Positions 21,640 through 31,724 of a stretch of DNA of 64,000 nucleotides are shown one piece after another. The notes beneath the pieces are model-generated. The model ran no database searches and was not told where the DNA came from. It saw nothing but the letters and a program-made list of their open reading frames with translations. Made by a program: the position numbers and the translations under genes. The stretch is from Lineus longissimus (taxonomy: Eukaryota > Nemertea > Pilidiophora > Heteronemertea > Lineidae): NCBI RefSeq assembly GCF_910592395.1, contig NC_088321.1:4402001-4466000 (forward strand), read 5' to 3'. Numbering within the stretch: the first letter of the stretch is position 1; each line of letters opens with the position of its first letter.

Positions 21640-24600
21640 ATGGAATCATCATTTGTCAAACCAAACAAGGATTTGGAAAGGGAATACCTCGTAGTAGAAT
21701 TTGTAGTAGATGGCAGGAATGAAAATGCAAATAAAACTTCGGTGGCGGTCATCCCAAAAGTTTGGTTTAATGCGCAACCTGACGAGCTGTCTTCACATGT
21801 TTTGTGGCCAACACACATCAAGGATTCCCAAAAGTTAAAGGCGGCTGCGAAAAGGGGTGAAGCCCCCTCTGACAGGTGGAAGGTCTACAGGATCAGTCGC
21901 GTTCTTTACACAACAAGTAAGTTAAATTGTTTACATTCAAGATTCATTGTTATAAATGTAATTGCAGTGGCACAAAACATTTGCTTGCCCCATGCCTTGC
22001 CCATGGGATGAAACCTTATTAAAATTATTAGCAGCTACATGTAATATACAATAATAACTGACTAATACTATACATTTTAAAATCTAGGGAGAATGCATTC
22101 TCAAAGATCAAGTATATTCTCTGTCTCTCTCTCTCTCTCTCTGCCTAAACACAAATTTCCTTTTCAGTGTGATGAGGTCTCGGCCCCGATACACAGGTGC
22201 ACAACAGACCTTTGGGAATCATCTCAAAATTAGCATTGCAATAATTAATTTCTTCTTCATTGACAGCGGACTGGGAAAAGGCCAACAAGAAGGCTGACAA
22301 GTCCATATATACCAGCTCCCTGGACACGACTGAAGATGAGGATGGAGATGAATCTTTTCACAAGAATAAGAGGAGAAGAAGGTAGGCCTTATAGAAAATG
22401 ATTCATTGATCGGCCTCTGCCATAAAGCTGTTTACTTGTCAACTAGTAGAAAGGACTACTAAAAGCACAATCACTGCAACCGTCACATTATTTTGAGAGG
22501 AGTACCCGGTAAATCAATTCAAATGTGTGTGCATTATTATGACAGAATATTGTGATGTATCCTCGTGGCTTAATTTTGTTTTAAATTTCAGGTCTCCAGA
22601 TCGATTTGGGTACGAGCCGGAGGGTAATATTAGTGATGCCGAAGAATCGTCTTCTACGTTTTTCCCTTTGGAAGTCGGCCTGCCATTGTCATATGTTGGT
22701 AACAATTTACCAAAGCCACCCCCGAGGCAAAGAATCAGTGGTAATTATCGCAATGCAGCAATATCCCCTATTTTTGGATTAGGGACATTTCATGATATTT
22801 GTAGTCCAATTATTGTGCCATTAAATGTCATCTTATTTTGAATTAAACCTATACTGGCATGCCTGGCTACTCGCTTGTCAAGACTGTTAGCCTTTATCAC
22901 ACAGACATTGGCTACAATTCGATTTATTGTCCTTATTTTTGCCTGGTGATTTTATGTATCATTATCATGGAATTCAAGATATATAAAATCATGATTAAGC
23001 AATTATTGTAACTGTAGGAAAATTTGGCTAGATCATGATACTGATGGCTAAATCTAGGAACTGCGATTCCATCATTGCCAGTGACATCACTGTTACACCG
23101 TAAAGTAATTGTACATTGTATACTCTATTATTCTTTTCAGGCCGGAGCTCGTTTTCTTCAGGTGCCTTTCCATCATGCTTGCAATCCCCTAAAGGATGTT
23201 CCGCAACATTCATGCCGGAGTCACCACGTCAGACTGCTGATAGTGATAATGCATCATTTGGTAAGTGAAGATAATTTGTGGAAAGAAACTATTATCTGAT
23301 TGAACATGACAAATCAGGTGCAATTTAGTACCTTAGGAACATATCAGATCTGTAAGTTTCAATGCCTTGAAAGCTCAGCTCTGATATTGGTCATTATCAA
23401 TCAAGTGCTTTGTAGCCCATTGATAGCCAGGAAACCTCCTTGTAGGGATAAGGGCAAAACATCAGAAGACATTTCTTCATCCATCAAAATTCCATATCGG
23501 ACTCCCAAACATCCACTATTTGTATATTGTATCACTTGCATTAAAATGCTTGCTTTAAAATGCATGCTTCCATCATCAATGAAATGGTCATGAGGAGGGT
23601 ACATGTCGCAAGATGGTGTGAAGTAATGATTTGTGCATTGGTGTAATAGAGTGGTAAGCACCGATATAAACAGTTTAGAAACAACTTTTTCTATTTTTTA
23701 ATTTCAGATCGAAGAAATGGTACATCTGGGACTCCGGTCCAAAGTTTTCGGTCGCCGTTGCAATCCCCTCGACCTTCTGATAGTGGCATGAATGGTACTC
23801 CAACACATGTGCAACAGCCTGTTGCCAATGTATCCTTGGGTAAGTGTTTATGTTGGTCATTTCATTTATAAAGTTTTACACGTTTACTGCCGACCAAAAA
23901 GTTTTGAATCTCCCGGTCCGCCATTACCCAGGGGTCCCTCACCAAAACTTGTTACCTCCAGTAATGAACAGTCTACACCTTGCTAATGTATGCATTATGA
24001 ATACTGAGTCCTGCCGTGTTGCCGGCAAAAATTTTAGCATGCATTCATCACTGCCAGACTAATTCAGGTGACACTGAACTCAGTTGGTCACTACGAGATA
24101 ACTCGTAGTGGCAAATACAAATAACCTATTTCTACGAGATAACTCGTACTGTAGTCAACGTGTTAAGCATCCTTCGGTTAAACAGAATGACAAAAAACTT
24201 CACAATTTGATACCTTGTTGGAATCGAGATCAAGATCAAGAAATAACTTGGTACCAGTAGGACATTGTGGGGATTTCTTGATAACCAGGAAATCATTGTG
24301 TTGTCCACCGCATTTGAATATTGTGTGACACTGACAGTATTTTTTGAAGTTGAAGATTCTTCCTGTGGTATTGATTTCTATGTCATAACAAAATGGCTTG
24401 AACTTTGCAACTCATTATCTTTTTTGCAGGAAGAGTGTTTGGTCTTCTGGAGAGGATCTTGGACAAGCAAATTGCCCAAGAAGCCTTGTTGAAAAAACTG
24501 GTGGAAAACAACCCACAACAAGATGAGGCTGTCGAGGAAGAGTTGGAAATCCCTTGCACTTCTCTTCCAGACCTTCGCCACCTCGAAGATAGTCTGCAAT

Positions 24601-25659
24601 CAGAAATCGTATTCAAGAAGTTGGTGAGTAACAAGAAGTAACGACCGCACCAAAGTTTGACTCGCTCTCTGATCAAGTGTACCTGTCCTTGCACTACACA
24701 ATCTTTCAGTGTTTTATCAAATGGTGAACAATTCTAAAGTGCATAGTCTTCAACCAAAAGCAGTCTTAAGTGAAATACTGAAAATGAATCTGAGAGGTTT
24801 GCAAAGAAGTCTCTTGGAACAAGCTGATTAATGCCTTTGTAAAGAAACTTGGTTTTTTTTGGTGAATATAGCTATACCCATTTCTTACTTCAGACGCGGC
24901 GATTGAGTCTTGTTGGGGGCAATGACCTCAAGGGCATTGTCGGCAACATAATGAAGGAGGTGGTAGATTGCAAGTTGGCAAAAACCATTAATCCAACTGG
25001 GGCTAAGAAGAAGGATGCCTTCAATCAGTTCAAGCTTTTAAACAAAGCAATAACAAGTAAGTTGGCGACATAAAGGAAAAATCATTTACAACGGAAGTTA
25101 CATTTATTCTCACAGCGCCTGTTGTGAGCCATCACCAGGATGAAAACTTGTGTGTTTGATATAAAAAGTAACACTCCAATTTTGATCGGGGGTTTGATTG
25201 GAAAGTTGATTAGAATCTTTCCCCTTATTTTCTATTCTGAAATACTGACATAATGTAACTTGAAGCAATTCAAACTTTGTCCATGCAACCCAAAAATAGA
25301 GTGCAGTTCCATTAGATCACAAAAATGATGTCAATTATGAAATATAGCCAATACTCCTCTCTGTTGTCTGTCGTACTACTTATTGATTGTCTTCTAGTCA
25401 GAAAACTATTGTGATGTACATAATACTGTTACACTATACGTCTTTGGTTTCAGAAAGTGTTCGCAAACATGCCTATCAAAAGCAGGCAACAGACAAGGCC
25501 ATCGCAGAGAAAATGTCGTTATGGTTCACGAATGCGCGTGATCGAGGAGCAGGTGGAAAACGTGCGGCGAGAGCAGTTGAAGTGGTCATTGAACAGCAAT
25601 TGCCAGGTGGAAATGACCCTGCCCTGCCAGAGCCACAAAATATTGATAGTGACAATTAA
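21640..25659 (+). CDS. DUF4806 partner protein of the CACTA element, eight exons
   Basis: Exons by GT-AG boundaries: 21640-21916, 22267-22381, 22592-22740, 23141-23260, 23708-23839, 24430-24623, 24894-25056 and 25454-25659 (stop). The N-terminal exon has an IPKVWF block and DRWKVY. The middle is Ser/Pro-rich. The last three exons form DUF4806: a coiled-coil like start (LLERILDKQIAQEALLKKL), IPCTSLPDLRHLE, LSLVGGNDLKGIVG, and WFTNARDRGAGGKRAAR. DUF4806 proteins accompany this transposase type, and DNA binding is presumed. All boundaries carry consensus sites, so the gene looks functional. A tandem array with many AATAAA motifs lies downstream. Confidence 0.75.
24094..24155. repeat. Two copies of an 18-bp palindrome in a CACTA intron
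   Basis: CTACGAGATAACTCGTAG occurs near 24094 and again, with one change at its end, near 24138. Each can fold as a 7-bp stem with an ATAA loop. Its role is unknown; it may be a small dispersed repeat. Confidence 0.6.
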
Positions 25660-25664
25660 GAATA

Positions 25665-25848
25665 TACAGTGGAACCTCTGTTAGCGGACACCTCTCTATT
25701 AAGGACAATCTCTCTATTAAGGACACTAGTTTTGGTCCCAAATTGGTTGTTTCCATTCAATTTGACCTCTCTAATCAGGACACCTCTCTATTAAGGACAG
25801 CACTTGTCAGTCCCAAGGGTGTCCTTAATGGAGAGGGTCTACTGTGTA
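25665..25848. mobile_element. pogo/Tigger-like MITE fragment
   Basis: Begins TA-CAGTGGAACCTCT and ends in a degenerate complement (AGAGGGTCTACTG) followed by TA. It contains internal repeats of CTCTCTATTAAGGACA. Mariner/pogo-type MITEs have this CAGTGGAACC end and TA duplication. It lies in the 3' flank of the DUF4806 gene. Confidence 0.55.
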
Positions 25849-25893
25849 TAAACATAGTGATGAACAGTGACTTGCCATAACATGGAAATGCAT

Positions 25894-27125
25894 GACAAAA
25901 TCTCAGGTTTATTCAATGACATTAATTGGTGCTTTGACATTGTTGATACTCAGTATATTGTTAGCCTCGTAGCATAATTGCCTATGTCACTATTCTGTGT
26001 TATTCAAGCATTGTTTACTTATTTTCATGGTTTTTAAAATGTTGAGACATCTGTTATAAGTTATTGTTAAAGTTTGAGTAAAAATTTCTTAAGCGTTTTC
26101 AAAAAAAATAGTTTTCTTTAATTTTTCTCAAAACCTTCAAGTATGAGTTAGGCAATTATGCTGTGAGGCTAACAATATTATAAGTATTTCTATATCAACT
26201 GCAATTCATTATAGAAATCAAATAAATATTTTCATTTTTTTTATCATACATTTTGTTATGCAGGACAAAATCTCAGGTTTATTCAATGACATTAGTGCTT
26301 TGACATTGTTGATACTCAGTACATTATAAGTATTTCTATATCAACTGCAATTCATTATAGAAATCAAATAAATATTTTCATTTTTTTATCATACATTTTG
26401 TTATGCAGGACAAAATCTCGGGTTTATTCAATGACATTGGTGCTTTGACATTGTTGATACTCAGTACATTATAAGTATTTCTATATCAACTGCAATTCAT
26501 TATAGAAATCAAATAAATATTTTCATTTTTTTATCATACATTTTGTTATGCAGGACAAAATCTCGGGTTTATTCAATGACATTGGTGCTTTGACATTGTT
26601 GATACTCAGTACATTATAAGTATTTCTATATCAACTGCAATTCATTATATAAATCAAATAAATATTTTCATTTTTTTATCATACATTTTGTTATGCAGGA
26701 CAAAATCTCGGGTTTATTCAATGACATTGGTGCTTTGACATTGTTGATACTCGGTACATTATAAGTATTTCTATATCAACTGCAATTCATTATAGAAATC
26801 AAATAAATATTTTCATTTTTTATCATACATTTTGTTATGCAGGACAAAATCTCGGGTTTATTCAATGACATTGGTGCTTTGACATTGTTGATACTCGGTA
26901 CATTATAAGTATTTCTATATCAACTGCAATTCATTATAGAAATCAAATAAATATTTTCATTTTTTTATCATACATTTTGTTATGCAGGACAAAATCTCAG
27001 GTTTATTCAATGACATTGGTGCTTTGACATTGTTGATACTCGGTATATTATAAGTATTTCTATATCAACTTCAATTCATTATAGAAATCAAATAAATAAT
27101 TTCATTTTTTATCATACATTTTGTT
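25894..27125. repeat. 145-bp tandem repeat array, seven units
   Basis: Units begin GACAAAATCTC at 25894, 26264, 26409, 26554, 26699, 26843 and 26988, giving a period of 144-145 bp. The first unit is longer because a MITE is inserted in it. Each unit contains CAAATAAATA, a potential polyadenylation signal. The array lies between the DUF4806 gene and the right CACTA terminus. Confidence 0.92.
25958..26175. mobile_element. 218-bp MITE inside the first tandem unit
   Basis: The ends are TTGTTAGCCTC... and its complement, extending about 27 bp with two mismatches, flanked by TA (25956-25957 and 26176-26177). Comparison with the other units gives the empty site. It has the features of a Tc1/mariner-type MITE. 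Confidence 0.85.
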
Positions 27126-27289
27126 TCGTTTTTCCATTCTCAATGAACTCAACTCAGTGTCCCCAATCTCTTTTTGAGACAACGTGTCTGGGGATGACAT
27201 AGACTATTCAAAGAAGTGTAGAACACATCAGACCAGGTGGGCACTAACTGGGATTTACAGGGGTTTAAGGTGGTGCTTGCCCATGCAAC

Positions 27290-27497
27290 CCCCACGTCAT
27301 ACCCAGATACCCCACTTTGCCCAGATGGTACCCACATGGGCGTCCACGGTGCAAAACACATATGGGCCCCACATGGTTGAAGTGGGCCCCATGTTTCCCA
27401 TCTGGGTCCCATATGGTTTGTTTAGATGGGGCCCATATTGGCAACCCAGATTGCCCATTTGGCACCCATATGGGTCCCATGTAATTTGCTAGCTGGG
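27290..27497. repeat. CACTA right subterminal repeat region
   Basis: Multiple CCCATATGGG/CCCACATGGG-like palindromes and half-sites in inverted arrangement to 18005-18270. It ends in TTTGCTAGCTGGG. Confidence 0.75.
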
Positions 27498-27499
27498 TA

Positions 27500-27717
27500 A
27501 GCACAAAAATAGGAGAATCAACACTTCTTGAACTTGAAGACTCAGAATCTAAAGAATTGACAGTGTGGGCGACGAGTGTCATCAAACAAAAAATAAATCT
27601 TGATCACAATTATATAAGATTCACAGGAGTCAAGGAAACAAAACAGGGTAAAAAGTTTTATGGATTTAACCTCTTGGAATAATGACAAAACCTATATCTA
27701 AAGAAAATAAAAACATC
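27500..27717. repeat. P2 left terminal inverted repeat, inner part
   Basis: Continuation of the left repeat after the CACTA insertion. It is identical by eye to the complement of about 42250-42471. It carries the second half of the repeat-encoded gene (stop at 27680-27682). The match ends near AAAACAT at about 27717. Confidence 0.93.
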
Positions 27718-27721
27718 ATAA

Positions 27722-28021
27722 ATGAACAAAACTGTGAAAGCTCTCATTGGTGTACTATGCTTGTCAATGACAGGAAATGTCATTTTGACAGGAATTAATT
27801 TTTTACCTAGAAATACTCACGCTCCGCTCGTGAACGTCACAGACTTTCCAATGAATTACACTTGTCTAATGGAGCACAAAAGAAAGTTGATTAAAAATCA
27901 CATTTATGGACATGTTTGTTATAATCCATGGCTAGATGTTTCTATAATAGACTTAAGGTATTACAAAGATGGATTTGTAAATCTGACTGTGCCATTTTTG
28001 GCACAGTCACGATTGATGTAA
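27722..28021 (+). CDS. Small signal-anchored protein with N-glycosylation-type motifs
   Basis: This 99-aa protein is intact. Residues 5-27 form a hydrophobic signal or anchor. Several N-x-S/T motifs (near 38, 44 and 86) and two Cys in the remainder suggest an exported domain. The start is in CATAAATGAAC just inside the left repeat of P2. The last codons coincide with a 10-bp-stem hairpin at 27985-28008. No P1 counterpart and no known family were recognised. It is the only element gene here with a clear secreted-type layout, so a surface role is possible but unproven. Confidence 0.6.
   Translation: MNKTVKALIGVLCLSMTGNVILTGINFLPRNTHAPLVNVTDFPMNYTCLMEHKRKLIKNHIYGHVCYNPWLDVSIIDLRYYKDGFVNLTVPFLAQSRLM
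27985..28008. terminator. 3'-end hairpin (GACTGTGCCA stem)
   Basis: Perfect 10-bp stem GACTGTGCCA with a TTTT loop, at the very end of the gene 27722-28021. The same stem sequence recurs at 31082-31105 and 37137-37160. A second imperfect hairpin (TATAAGCTT stem) follows at about 28026-28046 between the convergent genes. A transcript 3'-end function is inferred from position only. Confidence 0.5.
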
Positions 28022-28111
28022 TTTTATAAGCTTAAAAGCCTATAAATTTACACCCACACTACTTTTGTCTGACTCGCTTTTACAGCCCAAACTGATTATC
28101 TCAGATGAAAG

Positions 28112-28540
28112 TCATGTCATTTCGGATTCTAGGATGAGTTCAAATTCACTCGCAGAAATAGTGCCATTATCCATGAATCTGGAAAGTAAATTATCGACAC
28201 TCCGTAAGCATGCTTTTTTCTTAATTAAAATATCTAAATGTTTTTTCTCCTTTTTCCTTAATTTAGGAACTACAATTTTTCGAACCAATCCTAGGAGTGT
28301 ACAGATAGCGGAAATTGGAATACTGATGACATTTCCAATCACTGTCGCCGCTCCAATTGATGCGACTGTGACACTGGTAATATACATACCAATTTCACAA
28401 CCGTGTAAGATTTGACTAGCTTTTTTATAATTTTTATTTAATTTTTTTCTTTTTTCAATATTAAGCTCTAATTCAGTAATTTTTTCTTTAATTTTTTCTA
28501 GTCTAAATTGTTCAGCATCAACGCCATCTATATCATCCAT
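28112..28540 (-). CDS. Helical-hairpin membrane-type Polinton protein
   Basis: This 142-aa protein is intact. A charged N-terminal coiled-coil (residues 10-42, Glu/Lys-rich) precedes two hydrophobic helices (about 48-90), a basic KKxKKHL stretch, and a C-terminal SxxEFELIL motif near 130-137. The layout matches the C-terminal half of the fused P1 protein at 10542-11894 and a family I recognise from many Polintons, with no assigned function. The start is in GAATAAATGGAT. It is the last gene of a minus-strand series running from 31701. Confidence 0.7.
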   Translation of the reverse strand: MDDIDGVDAEQFRLEKIKEKITELELNIEKRKKLNKNYKKASQILHGCEIGMYITSVTVASIGAATVIGNVISIPISAICTLLGLVRKIVVPKLRKKEKKHLDILIKKKACLRSVDNLLSRFMDNGTISASEFELILESEMT

Positions 28541-29230
28541 TTATTCTAACCGTAAATCAATTGAAACTGGAGTTAAAAATTCAATAGGGTCATCATTCTG
28601 ATCTTTGACCTGTAGTTCAATACTAGTATGATCGTGCTTTGCGATCTTTACTTTTTGAAGGGAGGTATATTCATGAATATCTCCATAATATTTACCCTTG
28701 GGAACAAATGAAGTAATAAGATCACTGCGCTTTCCATTCACTAAATTTTTATGTGTATCCACAATACTACAAGAAATTCTATACTCATGATATGGTAGAA
28801 GTTTACAAGGTTTATTACCAGTAATTTCTGAGCTTATGAAGGTAATCTCTTCATTAGTCATTCCTAATATTTCACCTAGTTCTTTATGGAGAATGACCCC
28901 AAATGGTGGCTCAACTTTAATTTTTATTTTGCCTTCACTGGGTATATAATTCAACTCAAATTTATCAGCATGTCCTTTTTCACTCAGCGCTTCATTTACT
29001 GCTTTATTATAAGTAGCTGGCGTATAAAATCCATCAGGAATAACAATTATATCCTGTGCTGTATATTCCTCATTGACCACAGTCGCTAATCGTAGATAGT
29101 GATTATTCAATTTCCTTGAAAAATTATAGTAAGTCATAGGAATAATAGCCTTTTCAACCTGTACAGTTTCATAGGACTGAATACTAGCTGGAAGTAGAAT
29201 CCTTAATACATCATGAAATCTAACGTTCAT
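28541..29230 (-). CDS. Minor capsid (penton-like) protein
   Basis: This 229-aa protein is intact. It has strand-rich sequence with IPDGFYTPATYN near residues 64-75 (compare IPDGLYDLESF in the P1 penton), FGVILHKELGEILG, NGKRSDLITSFVP near 165-177, and a closing IELQVKDQNDDPIEF. Its order and length match Polinton penton-type jelly-roll proteins. Its ATG overlaps the end of the preceding gene by 11 bp, within AAATAAATGAACG, so the start motif is embedded in coding sequence. Confidence 0.72.
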   Translation of the reverse strand: MNVRFHDVLRILLPASIQSYETVQVEKAIIPMTYYNFSRKLNNHYLRLATVVNEEYTAQDIIVIPDGFYTPATYNKAVNEALSEKGHADKFELNYIPSEGKIKIKVEPPFGVILHKELGEILGMTNEEITFISSEITGNKPCKLLPYHEYRISCSIVDTHKNLVNGKRSDLITSFVPKGKYYGDIHEYTSLQKVKIAKHDHTSIELQVKDQNDDPIEFLTPVSIDLRLE

Positions 29231-30659
29231 TTATTTTAGAAGAAATTTTATGTGCTTTTTGTTTAATGCTTCCTATATTGGTTGATAATACTTGAACAAT
29301 AACTAAAATAGTGACAGCGACCATAATAATCAAATGCTCTGCTAAAAATCCTACAACACCAGCAGCTGCTTTTAAGATAGTAGACACAATAGATCCTAAA
29401 ATTCCAGGCAAAGCTACTAAAGCTTTTTTACCTAAAGAAAGCAGCCAATTTTTAAATTTGATCAAACCTTGCGTAATTTTACTAGGAGGTTTGCTAGGTC
29501 CTATAGGTTTACTAGGTCTTCCAGATCCTCCCAGTGTAATCTTAGAAGGAGCACTTGGTTTTACTAAAGAGCCAATGCCATATACAAAGCTTGAACCAAT
29601 CGCAGATAAAGCTAAAATAACTGCACTAACAATAGTAGCAAGTTTAAAACCCTTCAATTTGAATAATGCTTCAAGTCTTTCTCCTAAGGATTTACTTGTA
29701 TCATTGACAGCTTTTCTATGGCCTTCAGCTACTTTTTCAAAATAAGGTCTTGGCTTTTCTTTGAGTGAATCTAATTCATCAGCTTCTGCTTCATCAATCT
29801 CTCTTAAATTTTGTTCTTCATGCTCAATTAAAGGTTCCATTTCAATATCGTCACTTTGTCTCAGTTTGTTTATTTTATCATTTATTCTGTCACGTGCTTG
29901 ACTAAATTTTTCTTTAATAGCTTTATACTTACGTCTGATGTAGTCAATAGCATCATCTAATTTAGAATTATTTGTTTTCATGGGTTTGCCTGTTTCATCA
30001 AAAATATGTGTTTGAACATTGGATATATCTGTCTCAGGATCAACTTCAACAAACGTTGTTTCGCCAGTATCAATATTTGTTTCTTGTTCAACATTGGTGC
30101 CTTCATTTGTGTCAATAATTTCAGGTTCCAGTGGAATTGTTGAATTTATGTTATCCAATGCACTAGATCCTGCTCCATCTTCGAAAGTCAATTGTCTTCT
30201 AGCTGTGTTTTCTCCAACATTTTCAAGTATTGGAGTTTCTTCAACATTATCTTTTATAAAAAATCTCATGAATTGTCCTTTTCCTGCTCCTTTTACAGAT
30301 TTAACAGTATAAGGTTCTTTATTTTTTTGTGTTAGTTTAATTCTCTCCCCTTTATTTGTTTTAAAAAATATATCTTGGTTTTCATCAATTATCAGACTGT
30401 TACGCACAGTGTTTATAGCTACACTTGGTTTTAATTTTAATTTATTTTTTTTCATAAATTTCTCTAAAAATTCATCTTTTGCATCAATGATTTCCTCATC
30501 CTTCATTAAACTAGGACTTGGAGCTCGTGGAACATCTCCAGTCAATTCATTCCTAAGAATATCATTTGCCTCTTGTTGATCTAAGACATCTTCCACATCT
30601 CCTAAATCAGCCTCATCTTCATAGGCTGGATTTTCAATTTCCATGTTGTAATCAGCCAT
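29220..30659 (-). CDS. Large acidic protein with C-terminal membrane helices
   Basis: This 479-aa protein is intact and is the homologue of the broken P1 gene 4135-5890. The N-terminal 300 residues are acidic and low in structure. They are followed by LGERLEALFKLKGFKLATIVSAVILALSA-type helix (about 320-350), a Pro/Gly/Ser linker (about 365-395), then ALPGILGSIVSTILKAAAGVVGFLAEHL and a further hydrophobic helix (about 415-460) with a basic tail. It is recurrent in animal Polintons. Possibly virion-membrane or membrane-remodelling (inference). The start is in AAATAAATGGC and it lies 5 bp after the preceding gene. Confidence 0.75.
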   Translation of the reverse strand: MADYNMEIENPAYEDEADLGDVEDVLDQQEANDILRNELTGDVPRAPSPSLMKDEEIIDAKDEFLEKFMKKNKLKLKPSVAINTVRNSLIIDENQDIFFKTNKGERIKLTQKNKEPYTVKSVKGAGKGQFMRFFIKDNVEETPILENVGENTARRQLTFEDGAGSSALDNINSTIPLEPEIIDTNEGTNVEQETNIDTGETTFVEVDPETDISNVQTHIFDETGKPMKTNNSKLDDAIDYIRRKYKAIKEKFSQARDRINDKINKLRQSDDIEMEPLIEHEEQNLREIDEAEADELDSLKEKPRPYFEKVAEGHRKAVNDTSKSLGERLEALFKLKGFKLATIVSAVILALSAIGSSFVYGIGSLVKPSAPSKITLGGSGRPSKPIGPSKPPSKITQGLIKFKNWLLSLGKKALVALPGILGSIVSTILKAAAGVVGFLAEHLIIMVAVTILVIVQVLSTNIGSIKQKAHKISSKINER

Positions 30660-30664
30660 TTATT

Positions 30665-31060
30665 TTAAATAAATTTTGACAAAACAGCTGATCCAATAAC
30701 ACTCCCTGCAATATAGGCTTGTTCATAATTTTTCTGACTCTGACTAGGTTTATAATAGTGAGTTAAATTTGGCTTAGGATGGATGCTGTCATAATAGCGG
30801 ATAGAGTCTTTCATGTCTAACATGTCTGATTGTGCTTGATGTTTTTTCTGTCGTTGTTCTGCAAGGAAATCAAGATGTTTAATTCTATTGTGCGACCAGG
30901 TTGCTGACTGTTTTTGTAATTTTTCGCTTGCTAAATCGTGTCTTTTACGCTCTTCTGCAGCATTCTGCGCATCAAATGCATGGAACATGGCATTCCCTCC
31001 AACGAAAGCAGTCGCATTAGCTACTGCTCCAAAAATTGTTGTTAAAATCATGCCTGCCAT
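30665..31060 (-). CDS. Small helical Polinton protein
   Basis: This 131-aa protein is intact. It has an MAG start, a hydrophobic N-terminal helix (residues 3-28), a conserved ERKRHDLASEKLQKQ block (34-50), a basic helical middle, LTHYYKPS (about 98-105), and a C-terminal hydrophobic helix (about 115-130). It is homologous to the P1 gene 8316-8754. The role is unknown. The start is in AAATAAATGGC. Confidence 0.72.
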   Translation of the reverse strand: MAGMILTTIFGAVANATAFVGGNAMFHAFDAQNAAEERKRHDLASEKLQKQSATWSHNRIKHLDFLAEQRQKKHQAQSDMLDMKDSIRYYDSIHPKPNLTHYYKPSQSQKNYEQAYIAGSVIGSAVLSKFI

Positions 31061-31081
31061 TTATTTTATAAAAATTTTCAT

Positions 31082-31105
31082 GACTGTGCCAAAAATGGCA
31101 TAGTC
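31082..31105. terminator. 3'-end hairpin after 31119-31355
   Basis: GACTGTGCCA stem, AAAA loop, TGGCATAGTC. The single change leaves a G-U pair in RNA. It sits 14 bp past the stop of the minus-strand gene 31119-31355 and upstream of the next gene. Confidence 0.5.
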
Positions 31106-31118
31106 TATTTAGACCTGT

Positions 31119-31355
31119 TTAATTAGTGATGTTCTTCGGCAATCCTTGCTTTTCCAGATAACCTTTTGTAATAATAGCAAGTGACACTGCACCAGTTAGC
31201 TTCAATGCTTCCATCAAGTCAGGTTTACTAGGATCACCAATATTTGACTTTAATAGCTTTTTAGCAGCCATTCCATAGCCAACAACAAGTGCTGCTAAAA
31301 CTGCAGAATGGTAAATTGTGTTTCCAATATTTTTCGTGTCGATCATTGTGCTCAT
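31119..31355 (-). CDS. Small conserved membrane protein
   Basis: This 78-aa protein is intact and is the end-to-end homologue of P1 7271-7507. The shared pattern is NTIYxSAVLAALVVGYG, a KKLLK basic turn, GDPSKPDLMEALKLTGAVS, and a QGLPKNI tail. Two membrane helices are expected. The start is in AAATAAATGAG. Its 3' end is followed by a hairpin. Confidence 0.75.
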   Translation of the reverse strand: MSTMIDTKNIGNTIYHSAVLAALVVGYGMAAKKLLKSNIGDPSKPDLMEALKLTGAVSLAIITKGYLEKQGLPKNITN

Positions 31356-31383
31356 TTATTTATAGGAAATTTTTTTTTTAAAT

Positions 31384-31701
31384 TTATAAGATCAGATTGT
31401 CAGATTTTTGTTTAGCTTTGAGTTTTTTAACATCATTATGTAATTTTTCACTAGGATCAATAGACGACTCCTTTTTGGAATAGAACCAAACAAAACCTGC
31501 TAAAGTGATTCCACTTATCAATATTAAAGGATAGTAGTTTGTAGACAAATAATAACTTTGCTTAATGTCATCATCTATTTTAACTTTTTTCTTTCCTTTA
31601 TTCAACTGACCTAATTTTTTACCCCATTCAACTCTTTTATGATTCTTTGGCTTTTCTGTTGTTGTAATTTCAGTTGTTGTGTTATCCTTTTCTCCGTCCA
31701 T
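31384..31701 (-). CDS. Single-pass membrane protein with basic WGKKLG block
   Basis: This 105-aa protein is intact. A Thr-rich N-terminus is followed by HKRVEWGKKLGQLNKGKKK (residues 21-39), a membrane helix (about 58-74), and a charged tail. It is the counterpart of the P1 gene split by P2 (42825-42919 plus 17201-17651). The RVxWGKxL motif followed by one helix is common to many Polintons. The role is unknown. The gene lies just left of the repeat array at 31725-31944. Confidence 0.7.
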   Translation of the reverse strand: MDGEKDNTTTEITTTEKPKNHKRVEWGKKLGQLNKGKKKVKIDDDIKQSYYLSTNYYPLILISGITLAGFVWFYSKKESSIDPSEKLHNDVKKLKAKQKSDNLIL

Positions 31702-31724
31702 ATCTGTTTATTTTATGAAAAAAT

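Larger units (their letters stand above)
18005..27497. mobile_element. CACTA/EnSpm-like DNA transposon in the P2 inverted repeat
   Basis: Terminal repeats are CCCAGCTAGCAAA on the left and its complement on the right. The flanks carry a TA duplication (18003-18004 and 27498-27499), and the intact right repeat of P2 shows the empty site. Both ends are packed with CCCATATGGG/CCCACATGGG-type subterminal palindromes. Two genes are present: a long transposase and an eight-exon DUF4806 gene. Subterminal repeats plus this gene pair fit animal EnSpm/CACTA elements. The superfamily name is my inference, since termini are CCC rather than CAC and the duplication is 2 bp. Both genes look undamaged, so it may be autonomous. 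Confidence 0.85.

Noticed and set aside
22145-24062. Open frames within introns of the DUF4806 gene
   Set aside because: They cross consensus splice sites and have no coherent product.
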